From positions 63,071 through 112,881 of the forward strand of contig DHEF01000031.1 of the NCBI GenBank assembly GCA_002399735.1: DNA of 49,811 bases, in the 5' to 3' direction. Every line of letters begins with the position of its first letter. Position 1 is the first letter of the stretch. The notes beneath the pieces are model-generated. The model searched no databases. It was not told the DNA's origin and was given only the letters and a program-made list of their open reading frames with translations. Shown in pieces: positions 1 through 7,787 of this stretch. The position numbers were made by a program, and so were the translations under genes. The stretch comes from Chitinophagaceae bacterium UBA4857. GTDB lineage: Bacteria; Bacteroidota; Bacteroidia; Chitinophagales; Chitinophagaceae.

Positions 1-33
1 TGCTCCTCTTTTTTTATGCTATGATCATCTTAA

Positions 34-1551
34 TTAATGTGCGGCCACCTCCTCGTTTACTAACCCTAATATATGCGAAGTGCGTTGGCGTGACAGGTTA
101 CACAATGCTTCGTTTTTTGACAAAGCCTGATTGTAAGACGGAATCATTTCGCTTAATTTTTGCTGCCACTGTGCTGTTTTAAGCTCGTCAGGAAAACAAC
201 GTTGCAATAACTCCAGCATAATAGCCACGGCCGTAGAGGCGCCCGGCGAAGCACCTAATAAAGCAGATATACTGCCATCGACAGCACTTACCACTTCAGT
301 ACCAAACTCCAGCACACCACCTTCCTTTTCGTCTTTTTTAATTACCTGTACACGCTGGCCGGCTGTTTCTAAATCCCAGTCTTCCAGTTTAGCCATGGGC
401 ATATATTCTTTCAGTGCATCCAGTCTGTCTGTAGCAGATTGTCTCACCTGTTCAATTAAATATTTGGTAAGTGGTATATTGTGTACACCGGCCATTACCA
501 TTGGTTTTATATTACTTAGTTTAATAGAAGAAGGTAAATCCCAGTAAGAACCATTTTTTAAAAACTTGGTAGAGAAGCCTGCATAAGGACCAAACAACAA
601 TGCTTTTTTCCCGTCAATTACACGGGTATCCAAATGAGGTACACTCATAGGCGGTGCGCCAACCGATGCTTTACCATAAACCTTTGCATCGTGCTGGGCT
701 ACAATGGCAGGATTGTTACATACCAGCCATTGGCCGCTAACCGGAAAACCACCAAAGCCTTTACTTTCGGGTATACCCGATTTTTCCAATAATGGTAACG
801 ATCCGCCACCGGCACCAATAAAAATGAATTTGGTATTAATGCTCCGTTTTTTATCGGTAGTAAGATTTTTTACAGTAATAGTCCAGCTACCATCATCTTG
901 TTTGGCAAGATTACGCACTTCATGCGCCAGATGAAAAGTAATACCAGGCTTATCAAAAAGATAGCGGAAAAGTTTACGGGTTAAGGCCCCAAAATTTACA
1001 TCGGTGCCAATAGCCATATTGGTAGCTGCTACTTTTTCATCGCTGTTACGGCCATCCATCACCAATGGCATCCATTCGGCCAGCTCTTCCTTATCGGTAG
1101 AAATCTGCATGCCCTCAAACAAATGGTTTTTGGTTAAGGCCTCGTAACGTTTAAAAAGATAGTCCACGTTTTTTTCGCCCCACACAAAACTGATATGTGG
1201 CACTGCACGTATAAACTCGGCTGCATTGCGTATATGACCTTGCTCCAGCAGGTAGCTCCAGAATTCTTTCGATGCTTCAAATTGCTCGGCAATTTTAATG
1301 GCCTTTTGCACATTCACGCTGCCGTCTTCTTTTTCGGGAGTATAATTTAGCTCGCAAAATGCCGAGTGGCCTGTACCGGCATTGTTCCAGGCATCGGAGC
1401 TTTCCAGTGCTACACTGTCCAGTCTTTCCAAAACTTCAATGGTAATGGATGGGTTTAATTCTTTTAACAGCACTCCCAGCGTGGCACTCATTATTCCTGC
1501 ACCAATCAATACAACATCTGGAGATGCGTTATTGCTAACTGCGTTACGCAT
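34..1551 (-). CDS. mqo: Malate:quinone oxidoreductase
   Basis: A 505-residue protein of the FAD-dependent MQO family, which oxidises malate to oxaloacetate and passes electrons to the quinone pool at the inner face of the membrane (TCA cycle and respiratory chain). The N-terminus has the Rossmann FAD motif GAGIMSATLG at about residues 17-26. The typical MQO stretch SSDAWNNAGTGHSAFCELNY follows at about 51-70, and GQRVQVIKKD lies near residue 400. Length is normal for the family. It reads leftwards and ends 33 bp inside the window edge, so its downstream neighbour is unseen. Upstream lies a 1.2-kb spacer full of repeats. Confidence is high because the whole length fits the family. Confidence 0.96.
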   Translation of the reverse strand: MRNAVSNNASPDVVLIGAGIMSATLGVLLKELNPSITIEVLERLDSVALESSDAWNNAGTGHSAFCELNYTPEKEDGSVNVQKAIKIAEQFEASKEFWSYLLEQGHIRNAAEFIRAVPHISFVWGEKNVDYLFKRYEALTKNHLFEGMQISTDKEELAEWMPLVMDGRNSDEKVAATNMAIGTDVNFGALTRKLFRYLFDKPGITFHLAHEVRNLAKQDDGSWTITVKNLTTDKKRSINTKFIFIGAGGGSLPLLEKSGIPESKGFGGFPVSGQWLVCNNPAIVAQHDAKVYGKASVGAPPMSVPHLDTRVIDGKKALLFGPYAGFSTKFLKNGSYWDLPSSIKLSNIKPMVMAGVHNIPLTKYLIEQVRQSATDRLDALKEYMPMAKLEDWDLETAGQRVQVIKKDEKEGGVLEFGTEVVSAVDGSISALLGASPGASTAVAIMLELLQRCFPDELKTAQWQQKLSEMIPSYNQALSKNEALCNLSRQRTSHILGLVNEEVAAH

Positions 1552-1794
1552 ACGTCAATATTTAATCTGTTACCGGCAAGGTAATCGTTAGCATAAAACG
1601 TGTGGATCAAAGATGTACCGGGCTGTTTTGGCCTGTGGCGCATCCCTTTTCAATGGAGGGCAAAATTACAACAGGATGTTGGCAAACAAAAGTTTTTGTA
1701 AAAAATGATATTAAGCTGACGTTAATTTTTACGCAAACCTTCCCGAAGAGGTTTAGCAACGAGTTATGCGGACAATATTTTGGTATTCAGCGTG

Positions 1795-1854
1795 CTGTTC
1801 CCTCATGGGGCAGATGTTGCGACGCTCCGTTCGGGGTTCGGTTCGCTTATCAGC
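1795..1854 (-). repeat. Dispersed intergenic repeat, family A (partial copy)
   Basis: Read on the minus strand, these 60 bases align end to end with 24676-24735 on the plus strand. Both begin GCTGAT.AGCGAAC and share the core GAACGGAGCGTCGCAAC. A third relative lies around 30809-30897. No ORF of coding character covers it. The function is unknown; this is a repeat by comparison within the window only. Confidence 0.7.
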
Positions 1855-1910
1855 AGGCTTACGCCATATGCTTAATGCTAAACGCAACTGCTTTCTAGCG
1901 CAGGTCTCCA

Positions 1911-2022
1911 TAATGCTATTAAGTTAAGGAGTACTTCATGCCGACGATAGGAAACATCCCCTGCATATCAAAGGCATATTTAAATTCGGGCATTTAGTTG
2001 AAGGCTTAACTTATTAGCATTA
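1911..2022. mobile_element. 112-bp MITE-like element with 18-bp terminal inverted repeats
   Basis: The ends are TAATGCTATTAAGTTAAG (1911-1928) and CTTAACTTATTAGCATTA (2005-2022), which are inverted repeats matching at 17 of 18 positions. The 10-mer CAGGTCTCCA lies immediately outside both ends (1901-1910 and 2023-2032), as expected of a target-site duplication. Removing the element and one 10-mer gives ctagcgCAGGTCTCCAGACCTG, the uninterrupted arrangement seen at 2348-2369. It encodes nothing, so any transposase would act in trans. An alternative is rearrangement between palindromes rather than true transposition. Confidence 0.65.
1926..1965 (+). repeat. 40-bp inverted repeat, left copy
   Basis: This stretch matches the reverse complement of 2306-2345 at 38 of 40 positions. 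It contains CATGCCGACGATAGGAAACA. It overlaps the left half of the 112-bp element at 1911-2022, so the left half of that element also exists in inverted orientation about 340 bp away. Confidence 0.8.
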
Positions 2023-2121
2023 CAGGTCTCCAGACCTGTGTTTAATGGTTACTTGTCTAGCTTAAAATGATTTTAGCTTTAATTATTTTCAAGTTAAGTA
2101 ACATATAGTCACAGGTCTGGA
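2023..2121 (+). repeat. 99-bp direct repeat, copy 1 (interrupted at its left end)
   Basis: It matches 2354-2452 with four mismatches in 99 bases. Each copy starts with the palindrome CAGGTCT-CC-AGACCTG and ends in CACAGGTCTGG. In copy 1 the left flank is separated from the repeat by the 112-bp element. The right palindrome, complete in copy 2 as CACAGGTCTGGAGGCCTGTG, is broken after TCTGGA by a stretch starting CAATGTTATTAAGTTAAGG. Confidence 0.85.
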
Positions 2122-2122
2122 C

Positions 2123-2142
2123 AATGTTATTAAGTTAAGGAG
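2123..2142 (+). repeat. AATGTTATTAAGTTAAGGAG 20-mer, element end
   Basis: This 20-mer recurs exactly, in inverted orientation, at 43458-43477. It closely resembles the left terminal repeat of the 112-bp element (1912-1931). It therefore marks the boundary of a second member of that element family inserted in repeat copy 1. Confidence 0.6.
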
Positions 2143-2144
2143 TA

Positions 2145-2240
2145 TAATGTCATCCCTACGGGATTTTTAACCTCGAAGAGGTGAAATAATTATAGATCTG
2201 TAGGAAAAAATGTGTTCAAACTCCGAAGGAGTGACATTAT
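2145..2240. repeat. REP-like triple-hairpin element
   Basis: It is bounded by ATAATGTCA (from about 2145) and its inverse TGACATTAT (ending about 2240). Inside are three short perfect hairpins with 3-nt loops: TCCC-TAC-GGGA, ACCTC-GAA-GAGGT and CTCC-GAA-GGAG. The two ends are imperfect inverted copies of each other. REP-like palindromes of this kind are known in Bacteroidota and elsewhere as substrates of REP-associated tyrosine transposases; that link is inference here. See the RAYT-like gene at 35564-36193. Confidence 0.65.
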
Positions 2241-2305
2241 AAAAATCTCCAAGGATCTTAACTTGATGAAAGAGAGGTCTTCCAAATCTAAATATACCTT
2301 TAATG

Positions 2306-2345
2306 TGCAGGGGATGTTTCCTATCGTCGGCATGATGGACTCCTT
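2306..2345 (-). repeat. 40-bp inverted repeat, right copy
   Basis: Inverted partner of 1926-1965 (38 of 40 identical). Together they bracket repeat copy 1 and the REP-like hairpins and could pair across a loop of about 340 nt. Confidence 0.8.
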
Positions 2346-2353
2346 TTCTAGCG

Positions 2354-2460
2354 CAGGTCTCCAGACCTGTGTTTAATTGTTACTTGTCTAGCTTTAAATG
2401 ATTGTAGCTTTAATTATTTTCAAGTTAAGTAACGTATAGTCACAGGTCTGGAGGCCTGTG
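2354..2460 (+). repeat. 99-bp direct repeat, copy 2 (uninterrupted)
   Basis: Second copy of the repeat at 2023-2121, with both terminal palindromes complete: CAGGTCTCCAGACCTG at the left and CACAGGTCTGGAGGCCTGTG at the right. It serves as the empty-site reference for the insertion in copy 1. Confidence 0.85.
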
Positions 2461-2507
2461 CCAGTTTAGATTAGCCACCGGAAAACTGTAACGCCTTTTG
2501 CACTTGT

Positions 2508-2657
2508 GCGTGGGGATGCGGAGGGCGGCGAGGAACGAGCCGGTACGAAGGCGATAGCCGAAGTACGGGAGCGAAGCGTACCCCGTAGCAGCCCGGCCCA
2601 TTGTTGCACCACGCCGGCGACACAGGAGCCGTAACGTGGTGTAACAATGGGACACGC
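2508..2657 (-). repeat. Three-way-junction-like structured element, copy 1
   Basis: Read on the minus strand: closing strand GCGTG; a long hairpin (arms 2635-2651 and 2597-2613, 17 bp with one mismatch); junction GGGCTGCTACGGGG; a second hairpin with CGTACC/GGTACG arms (2577-2582 and 2532-2537); junction CCGCATCCC; closing strand CACGC. The same order, with related junction sequence but different hairpin arms, occurs at 10486-10630. The stretch is much more GC-rich than its surroundings. The type resembles unannotated structured repeats I associate with Bacteroidota intergenic regions. Whether it acts as RNA or DNA is unknown. Confidence 0.6.
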
Positions 2658-2744
2658 CCCAATAAAAACAATAACCTTTTACCCGCTAATGTGTTGTATA
2701 TGCCGCCAGTGCAGCTATGCAGCGCATAACAAATAAATAAACTT

Positions 2745-2752
2745 TAATTTTG
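2745..2752 (+). promoter_or_regulatory. Putative -7 box for thiL (TAATTTTG)
   Basis: TAATTTTG fits the Bacteroidota -7 consensus TAnnTTTG and lies 16 bp before the thiL start codon. I see no convincing -33 TTG at the usual distance, so this is moderate evidence only. Confidence 0.5.
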
Positions 2753-2768
2753 CCCCATAATTTATATC

Positions 2769-3803
2769 ATGAGCGAACAAACAAGAACCGAAATAGGAAG
2801 TTTAGGTGAATTTGGATTAATTGATCATTTAACCAGGAATATTGAAATACATAATGCCTCTACCATTTTAGGCGTAGGTGATGATGCAGCCGTGATTGAC
2901 CATTTTGGTAAACAAACGGTGGTGAGTACCGATTTGCTGTTGGAAGGTGTACACTTTGATTTGGCTTATACCCCCTTAAAACACCTGGGTTATAAAGCGG
3001 TAATTGTAAACCTTAGCGATATTTACGCGATGAATGCAATACCTACGCAAATAACCATGAGCCTGGGTATCAGCAACCGTTTTAGTTTGGAAGCACTTGA
3101 TGAATTTTATGAGGGTGTTTATGCAGCTTGTAATCGCTACCAGGTTGATTTGATTGGTGGTGATACCACTACCTCACAAAAAGGTTTTGTAATATCTGTT
3201 ACCGCCATTGGTGAGGTAGCGCCTGATAAATTTGTTAAACGCAGCACGGCACAAAAAGGTGACTTACTTTGTGTAAGCGGCGATTTAGGCGGGGCTTATG
3301 TTGGTTTATTGTTTTTAGAGCGTGAAAAACGCATTTTTATAGAAAGCCCGGGTGTACAACCCGATTTAGAAAACGAAACTTATGTTATTGGCCGCTTGTT
3401 AAAACCGGAAGCCAGAAAGGATATTGTTGAGTTTTTTGCTGAGAAAGAAATTACGCCTACCAGCATGATGGATATCAGCGACGGACTTAGCTCGGAAATT
3501 TTACACCTATGCAAAAACAGCAACCTGGGTTGTGTGTTGTACGAGGAAAAAATACCGGTAGAAGAAGCCATGAAAACGGCCGCTTTTAAATTTGAGATTG
3601 ACCCGACAGCTTGTGCATTAAGTGGTGGCGAAGATTATGAATTGTTATTTACCATACCGCAGGCCGATTACGATAAACTAGTACTTAACGAACAGATTAG
3701 CGTGATTGGTTACATGACAGAGCCGGAAAAAGGTGCAAATATTATAACCAAGGGCGGTGGCACACATGCTATTACTGCACAAGGTTGGAACCCGTTAAAA
3801 TAA
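2769..3803 (+). CDS. thiL: Thiamine-monophosphate kinase
   Basis: A 344-residue protein that phosphorylates thiamine monophosphate to thiamine pyrophosphate, the last step of cofactor synthesis in the cytoplasm. It belongs to the AIR-synthase-related (PurM) fold. The N-terminus has LGEFGLIDHL and the metal-binding LGVGDDAAVID near residues 34-44. STDLLLEGVHFD is at about 54-65, IGGDTT near 134-139 and MDISDGL near 237-243, all ThiL hallmarks. Length is normal. No TPP riboswitch was recognised upstream, and no other thi gene is near. The ATG lies just after a TAnnTTTG-like box. Confidence 0.96.
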   Translation: MSEQTRTEIGSLGEFGLIDHLTRNIEIHNASTILGVGDDAAVIDHFGKQTVVSTDLLLEGVHFDLAYTPLKHLGYKAVIVNLSDIYAMNAIPTQITMSLGISNRFSLEALDEFYEGVYAACNRYQVDLIGGDTTTSQKGFVISVTAIGEVAPDKFVKRSTAQKGDLLCVSGDLGGAYVGLLFLEREKRIFIESPGVQPDLENETYVIGRLLKPEARKDIVEFFAEKEITPTSMMDISDGLSSEILHLCKNSNLGCVLYEEKIPVEEAMKTAAFKFEIDPTACALSGGEDYELLFTIPQADYDKLVLNEQISVIGYMTEPEKGANIITKGGGTHAITAQGWNPLK

Positions 3804-3828
3804 AAGGTATATTACTGCACAACCGCCG

Positions 3829-5370
3829 GTGAATAATTCAAGTATAAAAATATCGATATTGTTATGCGCCTTACTGGCCCTAACCGGCTGCGCGGTAAAT
3901 AAGGCATCGTACCATGCGCAAAAAAAATATGCGCCCGAGCAGTTGCAATACGACTATACGGTGTTTAGAGAAACATTGGAAGAAGCACACCCCAGCTTGT
4001 ATTGGTATACGCCTAAGGATAGCATGGACTATTACTTTACCGAAGGGTTTGGACACTTAAAGGACTCGTTAACCGAGCAGGATTTTAGAAAAATACTGAT
4101 GTATGTGGTGGCCAAAGTTAATTGCGGGCATACCACCGTTAGATCATCGAAACAGTATGCTAAATATAACGATACCTTACGAACCGAAAGAACTTTTCCG
4201 CTGGCCGTAAAAATATGGAATGACACCATGGTGGTAACCGAAAACCTGCACCGCAACGATACCGTTTTAAAACGCGGTACACCCATTACGGCTATTAACG
4301 GTAAAAGCGTTAAACAACTTACTGATACACTTTTCCATTATATATCTACCGATGGGTATAACACTACCCACAAGGCACAGATACTAAGTGGCCGTGGTAG
4401 TTTTGGCAGCTTGTACACTATGTTGTATGGTTTTAGCCCATACTACCAAATACAATACACGGATAGCTTGGGTAATAGTAACGAATACATGTTGCCGCTA
4501 TTTTACCCCCGCAAAGATTCTACCCTGCGCAGGCCTCCGCCGAATAAAGACAGTGTTACAAAAAGGGCTACACCAACACCAAGGCCGGCACCTGATAGAA
4601 CGCCTAACATAAATCGCATGCGGGTGTTAAAGTTGGATACGCTTAGCAAAACGGCGGTAATGGAAGTAAATACTTTTAGTAAGGGTCACGGCTTAAAAAG
4701 GTTTTTTAAAAAATCGTTTAAAACATTGCGTAAAACAGGTATTGAAAACCTGATTGTAGATGTACGCACCAATGGTGGTGGCAATGTAAACAACTCCACC
4801 ATGCTTACCCGATATATTGCCGATAAAAATTTTGTTATTGCCGACTCCTTATACGCCATTACCAGAAAAAACAAGTATGGTAAGTATATTGAAAACTACT
4901 TTCCTAATAAAGTGTTTATGTTGTTTTATGCCCGTAAAAAAGGCGATAAATATCATTTCAGGTATTTTGAAAAGCACAAGAATAAACCCATTAAGAAAAA
5001 TCATTTTAACGGACAGGTATATGTGTTAACGGGCGGATATTCTTTTTCAGCCACCACTTTGTTTGCAGGCACGGTTAAACCACAGGATAACGTAACAGTA
5101 ATTGGCGAAGAAACAGGTGGCGGTGCTTATGGTAACTCGGCCTGGTTAATACCCGATGTCACTTTACCCAATACAAAAGTCCGTTTTCGTTTACCCCGTT
5201 TCAGGTTGGTGACTGATAAAAATATTCCGCATGATGGCCTGGGTGTACAACCCGAAGTGTTTTCGGGGCCTAGTATTAAAGCTATAAAACAGGGTGTTGA
5301 TTTTAAACTGCAAACCGCATTGCGTTTGATTAAACAAAGAGAAGATGCTATGAAAAAAGCAGCGAACTAA
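3829..5370 (+). CDS. S41-family (tail-specific protease-like) lipoprotein
   Basis: A 513-residue predicted lipoprotein with a GTG start. The N-terminal hydrophobic stretch ends in the lipobox-like LLALTGC, so it should be secreted and lipid-anchored. The C-terminal half fits the S41/ClpP-crotonase fold of C-terminal processing peptidases: NLIVDVRTNGGG near 307-318, then GGYSFSATTLFAG near 403-415, where Ser407 is the likely nucleophile, then GEETGGGAYGNSAW. A proline-rich, basic linker lies near 225-260. I did not recognise a classical PDZ domain; residues 145-165 (RGTPITAINGKSV) could be a PDZ-like fragment. It lies 25 bp after thiL on the same strand and may be co-transcribed. The substrate is unknown. 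Confidence 0.8.
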   Translation: MNNSSIKISILLCALLALTGCAVNKASYHAQKKYAPEQLQYDYTVFRETLEEAHPSLYWYTPKDSMDYYFTEGFGHLKDSLTEQDFRKILMYVVAKVNCGHTTVRSSKQYAKYNDTLRTERTFPLAVKIWNDTMVVTENLHRNDTVLKRGTPITAINGKSVKQLTDTLFHYISTDGYNTTHKAQILSGRGSFGSLYTMLYGFSPYYQIQYTDSLGNSNEYMLPLFYPRKDSTLRRPPPNKDSVTKRATPTPRPAPDRTPNINRMRVLKLDTLSKTAVMEVNTFSKGHGLKRFFKKSFKTLRKTGIENLIVDVRTNGGGNVNNSTMLTRYIADKNFVIADSLYAITRKNKYGKYIENYFPNKVFMLFYARKKGDKYHFRYFEKHKNKPIKKNHFNGQVYVLTGGYSFSATTLFAGTVKPQDNVTVIGEETGGGAYGNSAWLIPDVTLPNTKVRFRLPRFRLVTDKNIPHDGLGVQPEVFSGPSIKAIKQGVDFKLQTALRLIKQREDAMKKAAN

Positions 5371-5380
5371 TTTTTGTTTG

Positions 5381-5500
5381 TCATCCCTACTCCCTTGATT
5401 GGGCTTTACTTGTTTTTAACCCCGAGTTGATTTTGTGTGAGTGCTGCGGGGCAACACTCTGTTTTGCTGTAGAAATGCTATTGAGCATTTGGTCATACGC
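5381..5500 (+). repeat. Degenerate mixed intergenic repeat
   Basis: TGTCATCCCTAC and TTTTTAACCCCGAG resemble the REP-like element at 2145-2240. CCTTGATTGGGCTT recurs at 30770-30785. The stretch GTAGAAATGCTATT.AGCA resembles the reverse complement of 6611-6630. It looks like a decayed junction of several repeat families rather than a gene. Confidence 0.4.
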
Positions 5501-5596
5501 AGTTATTAGTCAATAAAAATACTTTGATAGCTCCGTGTAAAAACTCAGCATTCCTATGCGGCATAAAAAAGGTGCGTGACACACAAAGCATGGCTA

Positions 5597-6415
5597 TTAT
5601 TGATGATGATCTTTCAACAACATAAACTCATCAGCATCTTTCCAGAAAGGGAATTTTGTTCTGGCTTCCGTGAGTGTGTCCCTCTTTAAAGTGATGGTAA
5701 AAACATCTTCGTTGTGTTCTTTGTGGTATAATATGCCGCCCATCGGATCAATAATCATACTATCACCGCTATGGTAAACATTGTTACCGTCGTTACCTAC
5801 CCGGTTTACACCAACTACAAAACTTTGGTTTTCTATGGCCCGGGCTAGTAACAAGGTTTTCCAGGCATGGTTGCGGCGCTCGGGCCAGTTGGCCACATAT
5901 AACAATACATCATACTCCGGTTGCAGTTCGTTGTTGTCATTAGTAGCTACATGTTGGCGTGCCCATACCGGAAAACGCAGATCGTAACAAACTTGCACAT
6001 TTATACGCCAGCCTTTTACCGATGTAATTAATCGTTTGCTGCCGGCATTAAAATGCCGGTCCTCTTGTGCAAAGGCAAATAAATGGCGCTTGTTATAATA
6101 ACCGTATTGTCCGTTTGGTAACATCCAGATTAACCGGTTGTAATATTCTTCGCCTTCCTGTATCATTACACTGCCGGTAAGCACTACCTTTTTAGCTATT
6201 GCCGTTTCTTTCATCCATTGTACGGTTTCGCCATCCATGGTTTCGGCCAGCAACTCAGGTTGCATGCTAAAGCCAGTGTTGAACATTTCTGGCAGTATCA
6301 CTACTTCGGTATAGTTGGTAATGCTGTTTATTTTTTGGGTTAACATCTGCAGGTTGGCTGCTTTGTTTTCCCAATGTAAGCCGGTTTGTATGGTGGTGAT
6401 AGTTAAAGAAGGCAT
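5597..6415 (-). CDS. Omega-amidase-like nitrilase-superfamily hydrolase
   Basis: A 272-residue carbon-nitrogen hydrolase. The catalytic triad is visible: Glu43 in LPEMFNTGF, Lys109 in YYNKRHLF and Cys143 in VQVCYDLRFP. The set PEMF...NKRHLFAFA...CYDLRFPVWAR fits the omega-amidase (YafV/Nit2) branch, which hydrolyses 2-oxoglutaramate or 2-oxosuccinamate, the deaminated forms of glutamine and asparagine, in metabolite repair. Length is normal and the protein appears cytoplasmic. It is transcribed alone, convergent with the S41 gene. The exact substrate is inferred from the family. Confidence 0.88.
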   Translation of the reverse strand: MPSLTITTIQTGLHWENKAANLQMLTQKINSITNYTEVVILPEMFNTGFSMQPELLAETMDGETVQWMKETAIAKKVVLTGSVMIQEGEEYYNRLIWMLPNGQYGYYNKRHLFAFAQEDRHFNAGSKRLITSVKGWRINVQVCYDLRFPVWARQHVATNDNNELQPEYDVLLYVANWPERRNHAWKTLLLARAIENQSFVVGVNRVGNDGNNVYHSGDSMIIDPMGGILYHKEHNEDVFTITLKRDTLTEARTKFPFWKDADEFMLLKDHHQ

Positions 6416-6538
6416 GTGAGATTGCTGATTTAGGATTTTACGATGTCTGATGTTATGATGTCTGATTTATTGGTTATTGATTTATCTAAGATCCCAGATT
6501 TTTTGATCTGAGATTTGGATGGTTAATTGATTGGAGCC
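6416..6538. repeat. Degenerate low-complexity tract
   Basis: Directly upstream of the omega-amidase gene is a run of loosely repeated words such as GATGTCTGAT, GATTTA and GATCCCAGATT...GATCTGAGATT. Similar simple-word tracts occur at other gene boundaries in this window. It holds no coding signal. Confidence 0.45.
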
Positions 6539-6561
6539 TAGGTTCGTGTCTCACGAACCTA
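6539..6561. repeat. Perfect 10-bp hairpin
   Basis: TAGGTTCGTG-TCT-CACGAACCTA is a perfect 10-bp stem with a 3-nt loop, followed by AAAAAACT. It is 155 bp downstream of the TerC-family gene (which ends at 6717, reading left), so a terminator role for that gene is possible but distant. It may also be a REP-type palindrome. Confidence 0.5.
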
Positions 6562-6601
6562 AAAAACTAGCCCTTAGGACAAACGGTCAATAAGGTTTGC
6601 A

Positions 6602-6683
6602 CTTGCACATTGCTGAATAGCATTACTACAGTACAAGAGTGCGACGCAACAGACGATGATAGTAGCAATGCGGTTGATAACAA
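6602..6683 (-). repeat. Dispersed repeat carrying the GTACAAGAGTGCGACGCAAC word
   Basis: 6631-6650 (GTACAAGAGTGCGACGCAAC) matches 30785-30804 exactly in inverted orientation. The adjoining 6651-6683, read on the minus strand, matches 43281-43310 (TGTCAACTGCATTGCTACTA type) and 23613-23636. These shared words define a modular intergenic repeat family. Confidence 0.7.
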
Positions 6684-6716
6684 AAAAATTATACCAACTA
6701 CTACGTCAACGCCTTT

Positions 6717-7703
6717 TTAGTGTTTTGGAGCCTCCCCGTTTTCAGCAGCTTTGGTTTTATTCATAGAGTAAAATATAGAGCCGGCAATACAAGCCAGGAT
6801 AACGCCCAATGACAAAAACACTTGTTGGTTTTTGCTCATTACCATACTTAACCAATGCTCGGTAAGCATTTTTATACCAATAAACACCAGTACAATAGCA
6901 ATGCCTTTGGGCAGGTATTCAAATTTATTTACTGCACCACGTAACAAAAAGAATAAAGAACGCAGACCCAGCACCGCAAAAATATTAGAGGTATAAATTA
7001 CCAAACGGGCTGTTTCCTGATAGCCTTCGGTCTTGGTATCTACAATACCCATTACGGCAGGAATGGAGTCAAGCGCAAAAACTAAATCGATAGCGGCCAA
7101 CATAATTACCACCACAAACAAAGTGGTGAAATGTTTTTTGCCATTTTCTATTACGCTGAATTTGCCGTTACCATCGTGCGGTACCAAGGGTAAAATGCGT
7201 TTTATAAATTTATAAACAGGGCTTTGCTGCGGGTCAAACTCACTCTCCTCTTTTGATTGAAACATTTTGTAACCGGTGTACACCAAAAACACACCAAAAA
7301 CATATAATAACCAATGGAACTTTTCTACCAAGGCCACACCTACCGTAATAAAAATAATACGAAACACAATGGCCATTAATATACCAATAAGCAATACCCG
7401 ACCATAGTTTTGTTCTTTTACGCCAAAGGCTGAGAATATCAGAATGAATACGAAAATATTATCCACACTCAGGCTCCACTCCATTAAGTAAGCACTCAGG
7501 TATTCAAGGGCGGGTTTGCGGCCATCTTCAAACCACAAAAACACGCAGAATGCTAATGCCAAGCTTACCCAAAATATGGTTTGGTAAAGCGCTTGTTTAA
7601 TAGTTACCTTCTGATTTTTTTTGCTTAAGAGGCCTAAATCTAAAACCAGTGCTAAAACTAATATTACGCCAAAAACTAGATAGGTAATTTGCTGGGGTGT
7701 CAT
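6717..7703 (-). CDS. TerC/Alx-family integral membrane protein
   Basis: A 328-residue polytopic membrane protein of the TerC family. Members are linked to tellurite resistance and to manganese or other metal export; the precise role here is unknown. Family features seen: LEYLSAYLMEWSLSVDNIFVFILIF near residues 68-92, with its acidic residue in a membrane helix, and DLVFALDSIPAVMGI near 206-220, the second conserved acidic motif. About eight or nine hydrophobic segments are visible. Length is normal for the Alx-type subgroup. It is a single-gene unit with a TATCTTTG box 23 bp upstream. Confidence 0.92.
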   Translation of the reverse strand: MTPQQITYLVFGVILVLALVLDLGLLSKKNQKVTIKQALYQTIFWVSLALAFCVFLWFEDGRKPALEYLSAYLMEWSLSVDNIFVFILIFSAFGVKEQNYGRVLLIGILMAIVFRIIFITVGVALVEKFHWLLYVFGVFLVYTGYKMFQSKEESEFDPQQSPVYKFIKRILPLVPHDGNGKFSVIENGKKHFTTLFVVVIMLAAIDLVFALDSIPAVMGIVDTKTEGYQETARLVIYTSNIFAVLGLRSLFFLLRGAVNKFEYLPKGIAIVLVFIGIKMLTEHWLSMVMSKNQQVFLSLGVILACIAGSIFYSMNKTKAAENGEAPKH

Positions 7704-7725
7704 GTGGGTTTAAAATAATTAAAGG

Positions 7726-7733
7726 CAAAGATA
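7726..7733 (-). promoter_or_regulatory. Putative -7 box for the TerC gene (TATCTTTG)
   Basis: On the minus strand TATCTTTG is a perfect TAnnTTTG box, 23 bp before the start codon at 7703. No clear -33 TTG was seen. Confidence 0.55.
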
Positions 7734-7787
7734 ATCAGAACGGTGATAGCTAAATAGTTTAAAAGGTTTGTTTGTAGGAAAGGGAAG

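Noticed and set aside
1602..1898. 98-codon ORF in the mqo-thiL spacer
   Set aside because: It runs through the family A repeat and an AT-rich tract; no homology recognised.
1897..2460. Possible CRISPR array
   Set aside because: There are only two copies of a 99-bp repeat with a complex interior, no regular 30-40-bp repeat-spacer pattern, and no cas genes.
2440..2671. Two overlapping minus-strand ORFs of 66-71 codons
   Set aside because: They lie across the GC-rich hairpins of the structured element at 2508-2657; the open frames follow from its base composition and have no family character.
2690..2768. TPP riboswitch before thiL
   Set aside because: The conserved THI-box words (such as CTGAGA and the ACCTG.TC..GGTAATACC-type core) are absent from the short leader.
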